Assembly: GCA_026126205.1 (NCBI GenBank)
Contig: JAHCJP010000003.1
Coordinates: 62,001-126,000, forward strand
Origin: Maricaulaceae bacterium
GTDB taxonomy: Bacteria; Pseudomonadota; Alphaproteobacteria; Caulobacterales; Maricaulaceae
Direction: 5' to 3'
DNA length: 64,000 bases
Of this stretch, positions 34,125 through 42,373 are shown in pieces (within the stretch, counting starts at the first letter, position 1; each line of letters begins with the position of its first letter). The notes below the pieces were generated by a model. The model was not told where the DNA came from and searched no databases. It saw nothing but the letters and a program-made list of their open reading frames with translations. The position numbers and the translations under genes are program-made.

Positions 34125-35129
34125 TCAGGCCCCGGAAGAGGCGAGGGTTTCCATGATCGCCTTCTGCACATGCAGACGGTTTTCCGCTTCCTCGATCCCG
34201 AGGAAGGCCGGCGAGTCCACCACGGCGTCGGCGATCTTCACATTGCGGCGCATGGGCAGGCAGTGGCTGACCACGCCATTGTCGGTCAGCGCCATCTTGG
34301 CTTCGTCGATCATGAAGCCTGCGCCCTTGGCCCGCAACGGCGCCTCGCCCTCCCACTGGCCATAGAAGGGCAGCGCCCCCCAGCTTTTGGCGTAGACGGC
34401 GTGAGCGCCGGAATAGGCCGCCTGCACGTCCGTGGTGACGGTGAAGCTTCCGCCTTCCTCCGCCGCGAAGCGGGTGGCGGCGTCCATATAGCGCGGATCC
34501 AGCTTATAGACCTCGTCCGGGATCAGCATGCGCACGTTCATGCCGAATTTCGACGCGATCAGGACGGCGGAATTGGCCACCGCCGTGTTCAGCGGCCGCG
34601 GATGCGGAACCCAGGTGAGCAGGAAGGTCTTGCCCTTCACCCCGCCCAGCTTCGCTTGCAGCGCCAGCATCAGCGCCAGTTCCTGACAGGGGTGGACGAT
34701 GGTCTCCATATTGATGATAGGAACCGTGGCGTGCTTCGCGAACGCCATGATCAGCGGGTCTTCGCGCTCCGCCGCCCAGTCCTGGAACTTCGGGAAACAG
34801 CGAATGGCGATCAGGTCGACATAGCGCGACAGCACGCGCGCCGCCTCGGCCACATGCTCTTCGGCGTCGCCGTCCATCACCGCGCCGGGGGCGAATTCCA
34901 TCGGCCAGGTTCCGCCGCGCGCGTCCAGCACCACGGCGTGTCCGCCCAGCTGGCGCGCGCCGACATCGAAACTGGTGCGGGTGCGCAGCGACGGGTTGAA
35001 AAACACCAACGCCACAGACTTGCCGGCCAGCGCGTCCGACTTCGCCCCGGCCTTGAAGGCGCGGGCGCGGTCCAGCAGCGCCTGCAACTCGGCCCGGCTC
35101 CAGTCCTCGGTGGTCAGGAAATGGCGCAT
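34125..35129 (-). CDS. argF': N-acetylornithine carbamoyltransferase (argF')
   Basis: The 334-residue transcarbamylase has the carbamoyl-phosphate loop FFNPSLRTRTSFDVG, HPCQELALMLALQ, TWVPHPRPLNTAVANS and SHCLPMRRNVKIADAV. The long insert GTWPMEFAPGAVMDGDAEEH and the HCLPxRRNVK end are hallmarks of the acetylornithine-specific enzyme of Xanthomonas rather than ordinary ornithine carbamoyltransferase. A Glu in the DGDxEEH segment corresponds to the residue that separates acetyl- from succinylornithine use. It makes acetylcitrulline, which ArgE then deacetylates. The start has a GGAG site. It leads the argF'-argA/B-argC operon. Confidence 0.9.
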   Translation of the reverse strand: MRHFLTTEDWSRAELQALLDRARAFKAGAKSDALAGKSVALVFFNPSLRTRTSFDVGARQLGGHAVVLDARGGTWPMEFAPGAVMDGDAEEHVAEAARVLSRYVDLIAIRCFPKFQDWAAEREDPLIMAFAKHATVPIINMETIVHPCQELALMLALQAKLGGVKGKTFLLTWVPHPRPLNTAVANSAVLIASKFGMNVRMLIPDEVYKLDPRYMDAATRFAAEEGGSFTVTTDVQAAYSGAHAVYAKSWGALPFYGQWEGEAPLRAKGAGFMIDEAKMALTDNGVVSHCLPMRRNVKIADAVVDSPAFLGIEEAENRLHVQKAIMETLASSGA

Positions 35130-35156
35130 CGCCGCGATCTCCGGTCAGGAACGCAA

Positions 35157-35183
35157 GCGCCCGGCCGCGAGGGGGCCGGGCGC
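35157..35183 (-). terminator. Terminator-like hairpin after the fda-pnuC-nadR unit
   Basis: A 10-bp perfect stem (GCGCCCGGCC / GGCCGGGCGC) with a seven-base loop is followed on the minus strand by TTGCGTTCC. It lies between the aldolase-like remnant and the argF' start. The T-run is weak. Confidence 0.55.
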
Positions 35184-35232
35184 GGCGCGAGTATACGCAA
35201 GCGCGAAGCGCGCGCCAGCGCGTCTTGCGGCG

Positions 35233-35313
35233 TTATTCCGCCGTTTTCTCCAGCCCGTCGTTCCATTCGCCCGTGGTCGCAAGGCCGTTCATCTCGGCCC
35301 GGTGGTTGTAAGC
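35233..35313 (-). pseudogene. Remnant of a fructose-bisphosphate aldolase gene (3' end only)
   Basis: On the minus strand this stretch reads AYNHRAEMNGLATTGEWNDG then LEKTAE and a TAA stop. It aligns with the true end of fda 1.7 kb upstream, AFNHRAEMNGLASEGAWEDG then MES. Thirty bases (35279-35308) are identical to 36958-36987. The nadR-like gene runs into it in a different frame, so it is not translated as aldolase. It looks like the scar left at the edge of an inserted or recombined pnuC-nadR segment. Confidence 0.75.
35279..35308. repeat. 30-bp direct repeat, left copy (aldolase 3'-end sequence)
   Basis: Identical to 36958-36987, in the same orientation. The pair brackets pnuC and nadR. 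Confidence 0.85.
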
Positions 35314-36311
35314 GGGCGGTCCGTTGCCAGCGAGAGCGCTTCGATGCCCGGAAACGCTTCGTGGATGGCGGCGAGGGCGGCAGCGAAGCGGGAGTCGGCA
35401 TTGCCACTCAAGCGGCGGTAGGGCAGGCCGCGTACGCGCAATTCGGCCTCGCAGCGCTCGAAGAAATCGCGGCGCGCGGCGGGCTCGGGAAAGTAGCGCG
35501 TTCCGTCATCGACCCACGGGCCGTCGATATCGGTGAGGAGGTAGAGGTCGGCTGGCGGTCCCGGTTTTTCGAACCAAGGGTCGCGCCCGCCGGTGAGCAT
35601 GTCGGACCACACGGCGGTGAGCACCGGATCAGTATCGCTGACGACAAGGCCGCGGGCCTGATTGCGGGCGGCGAGAATCGAGGCCGCCTGACCCTGCGCG
35701 ATCCGCACAAGATCGCCGCGATCGCAATCGACGCCGAACACCTCGGTGTAGGTGCGACCGTATTCCGGGGCGAGGCAGGTGCGGAAATGCGCCGCAAGCC
35801 GTTCGGCCAGCGTCGTCTTGCCCGTGCTCTCCGGCCCGTGCAGCGACACCACACGCGTAAACCACGGGCGAGCTGGCGCCGCGATGAAGTCCCAGTGCGC
35901 GAAAGGCGCCGCACGGATCGCGCTGCCGGAGACCGGGCGGGCACGCCGGCCGGGATCAACGGGGATGAAGCGGGCGCCGACTTCGTCAGCGAGCCGGGCG
36001 CCATAAGCTTCCGAGGCGAAGACGACATCAACGGGCTCCGGATGGAAACGGCGCACCACCTCGCGCCAAATCGGCCAGAAATCGGGATGATCGACCGGCT
36101 CTTGCGGCAAGTCCTGCACACAGTGGAGCACGTTCGCGCCCGGGCACAGTTCCCGCATCCAGGCGTGACGCAGGGCGCCGGGCACCGGTTCGGAGTCGAG
36201 GGAGCAGACGAGGACGGTGAGGCGATCGCAAAGACTCGCCGCCACATCGCACAGATACCGGTGTCCGGCATGGGGCGGCAGGAATTTTCCAAGTAGAAAC
36301 CCGCGCGTCAC
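35289..36311 (-). CDS. nadR: NadR-like bifunctional NMN adenylyltransferase / nicotinamide riboside kinase
   Basis: The 340-residue protein lacks the repressor HTH of enteric NadR. The N-terminal nucleotidyltransferase has GFLLGKFLPPHAGHRYLC (HxGH motif) and, later, RPVSGSAIRAAPFAHWDFI. The C-terminal P-loop kinase has VSLHGPESTGKTTLAERLA and APEYGRTYTE, with DLYLLTDIDGPWVDDGTR. Together these turn nicotinamide riboside into NMN and NAD. The GTG start at 36311 overlaps the pnuC stop (GTGA), coupling it to the transporter. The last 20 or so residues read into the aldolase remnant in another frame, so the natural C-terminus may have been replaced. Confidence 0.92.
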   Translation of the reverse strand: MTRGFLLGKFLPPHAGHRYLCDVAASLCDRLTVLVCSLDSEPVPGALRHAWMRELCPGANVLHCVQDLPQEPVDHPDFWPIWREVVRRFHPEPVDVVFASEAYGARLADEVGARFIPVDPGRRARPVSGSAIRAAPFAHWDFIAAPARPWFTRVVSLHGPESTGKTTLAERLAAHFRTCLAPEYGRTYTEVFGVDCDRGDLVRIAQGQAASILAARNQARGLVVSDTDPVLTAVWSDMLTGGRDPWFEKPGPPADLYLLTDIDGPWVDDGTRYFPEPAARRDFFERCEAELRVRGLPYRRLSGNADSRFAAALAAIHEAFPGIEALSLATDRPLTTTGPR

Positions 36312-36901
36312 CCCGCCGCCTCCCGGCCCGCGGCCAGGCGCGCCGGATCGCGCCACCAGACGAGGAAGCCCCATACAGCCATGGCGAGAAAAACAGCGTA
36401 CAGACCCGCGGTCACTTCAAGCCCCTTCACGAGGTAGATGCCGATCGAGAGGATATCGACCGCGATCCAGACCAGCCAGTTCTCCAGATATTTGCGGGCC
36501 AGCAGGATTTGCGCGACGAGGCTGAAACTCGTGGTCAGCGCGTCCCAGTAGGGCAGATCGGCGTTGGTGGCGCGATCCATCGCCAGGCCCAGCGCGCCCG
36601 CGGCGGTGAGGCCTGAGAACAGCCAGAGAAGTCGCGCCGTTCGCCCCAGCGTGCGGATCGGCGCGCGGTCGTGTGCGAGGGCGGCATCGCGGCGCGCGAC
36701 CCAGAACCACCAGCCATAGGCCTGCAGGCCGATATAGATGATCTGGAGGCCGAAATCGGAATAGAGCCGGACATCGAAAAATATCCAAGCGTAGAGCGCC
36801 GTCATCGCAATTCCGACCGGCCAGCACCACAGGCTCTGACGGATGATCAGGTAAACGCAGGCTACGCCGAGCGCCGCCGCGACAAGCTCGACCCCGCCCA
36901 C
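36308..36901 (-). CDS. pnuC: Nicotinamide riboside transporter
   Basis: The 197-residue protein has about seven hydrophobic helices and the Trp-rich PnuC motifs WCWPVGIAMTALYAW, YGWWFWVARR and ENWLVWIAVDILSIGIYL. PnuC facilitates entry of nicotinamide riboside, which is trapped by phosphorylation, matching the coupled nadR. I chose the GTG at 36901 (reading VGGVELVAAALG), 20 bases after the fda stop. An ATG at 36961 would overlap fda and encode a non-homologous basic extension. Confidence 0.92.
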   Translation of the reverse strand: MGGVELVAAALGVACVYLIIRQSLWCWPVGIAMTALYAWIFFDVRLYSDFGLQIIYIGLQAYGWWFWVARRDAALAHDRAPIRTLGRTARLLWLFSGLTAAGALGLAMDRATNADLPYWDALTTSFSLVAQILLARKYLENWLVWIAVDILSIGIYLVKGLEVTAGLYAVFLAMAVWGFLVWWRDPARLAAGREAAG

Positions 36902-36920
36902 AGGCGGCGCGCCCCGGGCT

Positions 36921-37949
36921 CTAGCTCTCCATTCCGTCCTCCCACGCGCCTTCGGAGGCAAGGCCGTTCATCTCGGCCCGGTGGTTGAAGGCGGCCTGGG
37001 CGGCGGAAACGTTCTCCTTCTTGCCGCTCCACGCCTTAAGCGGCGCCGCCTGCAGCGCGCGTCCATAGGAGAAGGTCAGCGGCCAGGGCAGGTCATAGCC
37101 GGCGTTCATGGCGTTCAGATGCGCCGTCGCCTCCACGTCCGACTGCCCGCCGGAGAGGAAGGCGATTCCCGGAACGGCGGCCGGCACGCAATTGGCCAGG
37201 CACTGCACCGTCATGTCGGCCACTTCCTCGACGCTGGCCTGATCGGGGCATTTCTTGCCCGAGATGATCATGTTCGGCTTCAGCACCGCGCCTTCCAGCA
37301 CCACGCCCTGTTCGAACAGGTCGGCGTAGAGCCGTTTCAGCGTGAATTCCGTCACCTCGTAGCAGCGCTCGATGGTGTGGTCGCCGTCCATTAGAATCTC
37401 GGGCTCGACGATGGGGACGATGTTCGCCTCCTGACACAGGGCGGCATAACGCGCCAGCGCATGCATGTTGACGCCGATGCAATAGGCCGAGGGCACGGAC
37501 TCGTCGCCGCCGCGGCCGATGTCGATCACCGCGCGCCATTTCGCGAACCGGGCGCCGAGTTCGTAATATTCCTTCAGGCGCTCGCGCAGGCCGTCCAGCC
37601 CTTCGGTCACCTTCTCGCCCGGCGCCCCGGCCAGGTCTTTTGCGCCTGTATCCACCTTGATGCCCGGAACGGCGCCGGCCTGCTCGATCAGCTTCGCCAG
37701 CGGAGTTCCGTCGGCGGCCTTCTGGCGGAGAGTCTCGTCATACAGGATGACGCCGGAGATGCGCCGGCTCATCGCCGGTTCGGTGCGGAACAGCATCTCG
37801 CGCCAGTCGCGGCGGGCGTCCTCGGTCGACGCCAGATTGATGGACTCGAAGCGCTTGCCGATGGTTCCCGTGGATTCGTCGGCGGCCAGGATGCCCTTGC
37901 CGCGCGCCACCATGCGGTTGGCGATGTCGTTCAACTGATCGAGGTCCAT
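36921..37949 (-). CDS. fda: Fructose-bisphosphate aldolase, class I
   Basis: The 342-residue aldolase has GILAADESTGTIGKRFESI, KWRAVIDIG, PIVEPEILMDGDHTIERCYE and the Schiff-base region VLKPNMIISGKKC, followed by PGIAFLSGGQSDVEATAHLN. It cleaves fructose-1,6-bisphosphate to glyceraldehyde-3-phosphate and dihydroxyacetone phosphate, or runs in reverse in gluconeogenesis. It follows pgk after a 47-base gap, so gap-pgk-fda form a glycolytic block. Its 3' end carries the right copy of the 30-bp repeat. Confidence 0.95.
   Translation of the reverse strand: MDLDQLNDIANRMVARGKGILAADESTGTIGKRFESINLASTEDARRDWREMLFRTEPAMSRRISGVILYDETLRQKAADGTPLAKLIEQAGAVPGIKVDTGAKDLAGAPGEKVTEGLDGLRERLKEYYELGARFAKWRAVIDIGRGGDESVPSAYCIGVNMHALARYAALCQEANIVPIVEPEILMDGDHTIERCYEVTEFTLKRLYADLFEQGVVLEGAVLKPNMIISGKKCPDQASVEEVADMTVQCLANCVPAAVPGIAFLSGGQSDVEATAHLNAMNAGYDLPWPLTFSYGRALQAAPLKAWSGKKENVSAAQAAFNHRAEMNGLASEGAWEDGMES
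36958..36987. repeat. 30-bp direct repeat, right copy (within fda)
   Basis: Codes for the FNHRAEMNGLA region near the C-terminus of aldolase. Identical to 35279-35308. Confidence 0.85.
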
Positions 37950-37996
37950 GCCCCTCCCCCGTCTTCACCCTGTGAATTCCGGCCCTATAGGCCAGC

Positions 37997-39220
37997 TTAA
38001 TCGGTCTCGCGCAAGGCCTCGACGCCCGGAAGCGCCTTGCCCTCCATCCATTCCAGGAATGCGCCGCCGGCGGTGGAAACGAAGCTCATCATGTCCGCCA
38101 CCCCGGCCTGGTTCAGCGCCGCCACCGTGTCGCCGCCGCCGGCCACCGCGACCAGACCGTTCTCCTGAACCTGATCGGCGACAAACCGGGCGATTTCCAT
38201 GGTCGCGGTGTCGAAGGGCGCGATCTCGAATGCACCCAGCGGCCCGTTCCAGATCAAGGTGTGCGACAGCTCGATGGCGTCGCACAGCGCGTCCACGGTC
38301 TCCGGCCCGCAGTCGAGGATCATCTCGTCGTCGCTCACCTCATCGGCGGAAACGACGCGGCTGTCGGCGCCGGCCTTGAATTCCTTCGCCGTCACCACGT
38401 CCGACGGCAGCATCAGGTCGCAGCCCGCGGCCTTTGCGGCGGCGAGGATCGCTTTCGCCGTGCCGGCCATCTCCTTCTCGCACAGGCTGGCGCCCACGGG
38501 CTTGCCCTGCGCGTGCAGGAAGGTGTTGGCCATAGCCCCGCCGATGAACAGCCGGTCGACTTTCCTCACCAGGTTCTGCAACAGGTCGATCTTGGTCGAG
38601 ACCTTGGCGCCGCCGACCAGCGCGATCACCGGGCGTTTCGGGTGCTCCAGCGACAGGGCGAGATGGTCCAGCTCGCGCTGCATGGCCAGGCCTGCATAGG
38701 CAGGCAGAAAGCGCGCGATCACCGCCGTGGAGGCGTGCTCGCGGTGCGCGGCGGAAAACGCGTCATTGATGTATATATCACCCAGCGCCGCCAGCGCTTG
38801 CGCATACCTTTCATCACCCTTCTTTTCACCTTCCGGGGTCTTTTCTTCACCCGGGTGGAAGCGTGTGTTCTCCAGCAGCAGCACCTGGCCGCCGTTCAGC
38901 GCCGCGACCGCCCGTTCGGCGACCGGCCCGACGCAGTCGGGGGCGAATTTCACCTCGTCCTGCATCAGCACGGACAGGGCGGCGGCGACGGGTTTCAGGC
39001 TTTCGCCGGGGTTCGGCTTGCCCTTCGGGCGGCCGAAATGGGCGAGCAGGATCACCTTCGCGCCCTTGCCGCGCAGATGTTCGATGGTCGGCAGCGCGGC
39101 CTTCAGCCGGGTGGCGTCGGTCACCGCGCCGTCCTGCATCGGCACGTTGAAATCGACGCGCACCAGGACACGCTTGCCCTTCAGGTCTCCGGCGTTCTCG
39201 ATGCGGCGCAGCCCCCCCAT
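37997..39220 (-). CDS. pgk: Phosphoglycerate kinase
   Basis: The 407-residue enzyme has the family start [83 protein letters not shown] and the ATP-site [13 protein letters not shown]. It transfers phosphate from 1,3-bisphosphoglycerate to ADP. The ATG at 39220 gives [13 protein letters not shown], the usual beginning. The stop of gap lies 11 bases upstream, so both are in one unit. Confidence 0.96.
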   Translation of the reverse strand: MGGLRRIENAGDLKGKRVLVRVDFNVPMQDGAVTDATRLKAALPTIEHLRGKGAKVILLAHFGRPKGKPNPGESLKPVAAALSVLMQDEVKFAPDCVGPVAERAVAALNGGQVLLLENTRFHPGEEKTPEGEKKGDERYAQALAALGDIYINDAFSAAHREHASTAVIARFLPAYAGLAMQRELDHLALSLEHPKRPVIALVGGAKVSTKIDLLQNLVRKVDRLFIGGAMANTFLHAQGKPVGASLCEKEMAGTAKAILAAAKAAGCDLMLPSDVVTAKEFKAGADSRVVSADEVSDDEMILDCGPETVDALCDAIELSHTLIWNGPLGAFEIAPFDTATMEIARFVADQVQENGLVAVAGGGDTVAALNQAGVADMMSFVSTAGGAFLEWMEGKALPGVEALRETD

Positions 39221-39231
39221 AGCGCGCCCTC

Positions 39232-40242
39232 CTAGAGCAGCCGGCCCATCGCCACGGCGGTGTCGACCATGCGGCAGGAAAAGCCCCATTCATTGTCGTA
39301 CCAGGCCATGACATGAACCAGCCTGCCGTCGATCACCTGCGTCTTGTCGACGGCGACGACCGACGAGCGCGGATCGTGGTTGTAGTCGATGGAGACCAGC
39401 GGGATCTCGTCATAGCCCAACACGCCCTGCATCGGCCCGTCGGCGGCGGCCCGGATGGCGGCGTTGATCTCCTCGGCGCTGGTCTCGCGCGAGGGCGTGA
39501 ACACCAGGTCGATCAGCGACACGTTCGGCGTCGGCACGCGCACGGCCGAGCCGTCCAGCTTGCCCTTCAGTTCGGGCAGAACCTCGCCCACCGCCTTGGC
39601 GGCGCCGGTGGTGGTGGGGATCATCGACATCGCGGCGGCGCGGGCGCGGTGCAGGTCCTTGTGATTGCGGTCCAGCGTCGGCTGGTCGCCGGTATAGGCG
39701 TGGATCGTGGTCATGTTGCCGCGTTCGATCCCCACCGCGTCGTTCAGCACCTTGGCCACCGGCGCCAGGCCGTTGGTGGTGCAGGAGGCGTTGGAGACGA
39801 TCACGTCGTCCGCGGTCAGCAAATGGTGATTGACGCCATAGACGATGGTCTTGTCGGCCTTCTTGGCCGGGGCGGCGCACAGCACCTTTTTCGCGCCGGC
39901 GTTCACATGCGCCATGGCCGCGTCGCGGTCGTTGAACTTGCCGGTGCATTCCAGGACGATATCGACGCCGATCTCCTTCCACGGCAGGCGGGTGGGGTCG
40001 CGGTCCATCACCTTGCGGATCCTGCCGAAGCCGCCATCAATCCAGTCGTCGCCGAAGGTGACCTCGCCCGGATAACGGCCGTGCACGGAATCGTATTTCA
40101 GCAGGTGGGCGTTGGTGGCCGGCGGGGCGGAATCATTGATCGCCACCACCTCGGCCTCGCTCCAGCGCTTGTTCTCCAGCACCGCCCGCAGGGTCATGCG
40201 GCCGATGCGCCCGAAACCGTTGATCGCCACACGAAGCGCCAT
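39232..40242 (-). CDS. gap: Glyceraldehyde-3-phosphate dehydrogenase, type I
   Basis: The 336-residue dehydrogenase has the NAD-binding start [17 protein letters not shown], catalytic Cys in [42 protein letters not shown], and the C-terminal [14 protein letters not shown]. It produces 1,3-bisphosphoglycerate for the downstream pgk. It is the first gene of the gap-pgk-fda block, and the 96-base gap upstream (40243-40338) should hold the promoter. Confidence 0.97.
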   Translation of the reverse strand: MALRVAINGFGRIGRMTLRAVLENKRWSEAEVVAINDSAPPATNAHLLKYDSVHGRYPGEVTFGDDWIDGGFGRIRKVMDRDPTRLPWKEIGVDIVLECTGKFNDRDAAMAHVNAGAKKVLCAAPAKKADKTIVYGVNHHLLTADDVIVSNASCTTNGLAPVAKVLNDAVGIERGNMTTIHAYTGDQPTLDRNHKDLHRARAAAMSMIPTTTGAAKAVGEVLPELKGKLDGSAVRVPTPNVSLIDLVFTPSRETSAEEINAAIRAAADGPMQGVLGYDEIPLVSIDYNHDPRSSVVAVDKTQVIDGRLVHVMAWYDNEWGFSCRMVDTAVAMGRLL

Positions 40243-40338
40243 GGATCGTCTCCCGATAGCTGCCCGCCCGCCGGGGCGGAAAATTTGCGCGCGGTTTAGC
40301 CGCTTGCGGCCCCTGCGTCCACAGGATGCGGCGCGGCC

Positions 40339-41025
40339 TTACAGCGCGCCCTGCCGCGGCCAGCCGGGCAGGTGCGGCGCGCCATGCCCGCGCTCGGGCG
40401 AGATGAAGGCCGCCGCCTCCTTCGCCTGCGCATCGTCCGGCGACAGGCCGCAGAAGGCGGCGATCTGCTCCACGAAACGCCCGGGACGCACCAGCGCCTT
40501 CTCATAGCTGACCAGCGCCGCCGGACAGGGCGGCGCGGCCAGGATCTCCGCCGCGCGCGCCAGCAGCGCCAGCGCGTCGGCCAGCGCCTCCGCCACCGGC
40601 ATGCCGGTCAGCATCGCGGTGCGCATCGCCGCCGCCGCCGGGTCGCGCGTCACCACCACCAGCCGCGGGGCGGGCAGGCCGTCCAGCACGTCGCGCGCAT
40701 ACAGCGCCGCGTGCGGATCCTTCCAGCCCCAGGCGCCGCGCGTCTGCGCCCGCCGACCGATCACCGGCCGCATCCGCGCCAGCGCCGCGGCGTAATCGTC
40801 CGAACCCGGGTCGCCCAGCCGGTCCACGGGGCCGCGCGCCTCCTGGATATCGAGGTCCTCGTTATTGCCCTCGCCCTGGCGCGCGCCCATGTCCGCGCCG
40901 ATGATCCGCAGCACGCCCGCGGCCATCGACGTGCCGCCGCGCGGCGCGCCGCACACCAGCACGCCCCGGCCCGGCCCTTCCGGCGCCGGCGCGATCACGG
41001 TCAGCGGATCGGTGCGCTCGTACAT
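40339..41025 (-). CDS. Sulfotransferase-fold (P-loop) family protein
   Basis: The 228-residue protein has an N-terminal PAPS-binding-like loop GVLVCGAPRGGTSMAAGVLR (the PRxGTS pattern), a central GAWGWKDPHAALY and a strand RLVVVTRDPAAAAMRTAM resembling the 3'-phosphate site of sulfotransferases. Acceptor unknown, and the protein is short. It starts three bases after the argE stop and is probably co-transcribed with it. It has no evident part in arginine synthesis. Confidence 0.7.
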   Translation of the reverse strand: MYERTDPLTVIAPAPEGPGRGVLVCGAPRGGTSMAAGVLRIIGADMGARQGEGNNEDLDIQEARGPVDRLGDPGSDDYAAALARMRPVIGRRAQTRGAWGWKDPHAALYARDVLDGLPAPRLVVVTRDPAAAAMRTAMLTGMPVAEALADALALLARAAEILAAPPCPAALVSYEKALVRPGRFVEQIAAFCGLSPDDAQAKEAAAFISPERGHGAPHLPGWPRQGAL

Positions 41026-41028
41026 CGC

Positions 41029-42183
41029 TCAGCGCTCCATGTGCGCGGCGAGGCGGCGCAGGAAATCCATGCAGGCGTCCAACTGGTCCGCGTCCACGAA
41101 CTCGTCCGGCTGGTGCGCCTGGCCGATGCCGCCCGGCCCGCAGACCACGACAGAAAAGCCGGCGCCCTGGAACTGACCGGCCTCGGTGCCGTAAGAGACG
41201 ACGCGGCGGGCGTTGTCGCCGGTCAGCTGGCGGGCCAGGCGCTCGGCGGCGCCGTCGGTCTCCGGGCGCAGCGGCGGCGCGTCGGAGGTGATCTCGAAAC
41301 TGATCGCCGCCTCTGGCGCGATCTTGCGCATTTCCGCCTCGGCCGCGGCCGCCTGCTCACGCAGCGCCGCGAGAATCGCCCGCGCATCATCCCAGGGCGC
41401 CGGGCGGATCAGGCATTCGAACCAGGCCTCTCGCGCCAGGATGTTCATCGCCGTGCCGCCGCCCATGCGGCCGATGGTCAGCGTGCCGAACGGCGGATCA
41501 AAGGGTGAATCCGCCGGCGCCCGCGCCTGCATCTCCTTCGCCTGCGCGGCCAGCCAGGCCATCAGCGGCGCGGCCTGCGTCACCGCGCACACGCCGTCGC
41601 GCACCATGCTGGAATGCGCCTCGCGCCCGGTGATGCGCACGCGGAAGCTGAACAGGCCCTTGTGGCCGGTCACCACCTTCATCATCGTCGGTTCGCCGAT
41701 AATCGCCATCGCCGGGCGGGGCGCGCCCGCCGCGATGCGTTCGATCATCGCCGGCGCGCCAAGGCAGCCCACCTCCTCGTCATAGGAAAAGGCGAAATGC
41801 ACCGGCCGTTTCAGGTCCGCCGCCGCGAAGGCCGGCGCGGCGGCCAGCGCGCAGGCGACGAAGCCTTTCATGTCGCAGGTTCCGCGGCCATAGAAGCGGC
41901 CGTCCTTCGCCGTCAGCCGCCAAGGGTCGGTGGTCCAGGGCTGGCCGTCCACCGGCACCACGTCGGTATGGCCGGACAGGATCACCCCGCCATCCACGTC
42001 CGGCCCCAGCATGGCGTGCAGATTGGCCTTGGCGCCGTCCGGGCTGGGGAAGCGCTCGGTGCGCGCGCCCAGCGCCTTCAGCCGCGCCTCGGCGTAATCG
42101 ATCAGCGCCAGGTTGGAATTGCGCGAGGTGGTGTCGAAGCCGACAAGATCGGCGAGGATCGCGACGGCGGCGTTATCGGTCAT
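41029..42183 (-). CDS. argE: Acetylornithine/acetylcitrulline deacetylase
   Basis: The 384-residue M20 metallopeptidase-family enzyme has VILSGHTDVVPVDGQPW (metal His and Asp), GRGTCDMKGFVACAL (bridging Asp), FSYDEEVGCLGAPAM (catalytic Glu pair) and IGEPTMMKVVTGHKG. With the acetylornithine carbamoyltransferase nearby, its physiological substrate is probably acetylcitrulline, yielding citrulline and acetate. This follows from the pathway, not from the sequence. The start at 42183 gives MTDNAAVAILADLVGFDTTS. Confidence 0.92.
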   Translation of the reverse strand: MTDNAAVAILADLVGFDTTSRNSNLALIDYAEARLKALGARTERFPSPDGAKANLHAMLGPDVDGGVILSGHTDVVPVDGQPWTTDPWRLTAKDGRFYGRGTCDMKGFVACALAAAPAFAAADLKRPVHFAFSYDEEVGCLGAPAMIERIAAGAPRPAMAIIGEPTMMKVVTGHKGLFSFRVRITGREAHSSMVRDGVCAVTQAAPLMAWLAAQAKEMQARAPADSPFDPPFGTLTIGRMGGGTAMNILAREAWFECLIRPAPWDDARAILAALREQAAAAEAEMRKIAPEAAISFEITSDAPPLRPETDGAAERLARQLTGDNARRVVSYGTEAGQFQGAGFSVVVCGPGGIGQAHQPDEFVDADQLDACMDFLRRLAAHMER

Positions 42184-42373
42184 GGCGGGCGGCCTCTCTG
42201 TCCGCCGCGCATGGCATGAATGGCGGCGAATCTCAACGTCCGGCGCGCGTCCGGAGCATTTTGAAGCAAATTTCCACGCGCGCCGTCAGCCGGCGTTCAC
42301 CGCGCTTTCCAAATCCGCGCGACGGGCGCGCGCGGGGCTGGTACCGGACCTGCTGCAAGCGCGGGACGGACCG

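Noticed and set aside
34008..36296. Plus-strand open frame of 762 codons across argF' and nadR
   Set aside because: Antisense to two well-identified genes and spans their intergenic region; no motif found.
35289..36961. pnuC-nadR as part of a prophage or transposon
   Set aside because: No integrase, transposase, tRNA target or terminal inverted repeat is visible; only the aldolase-derived direct repeat supports insertion.
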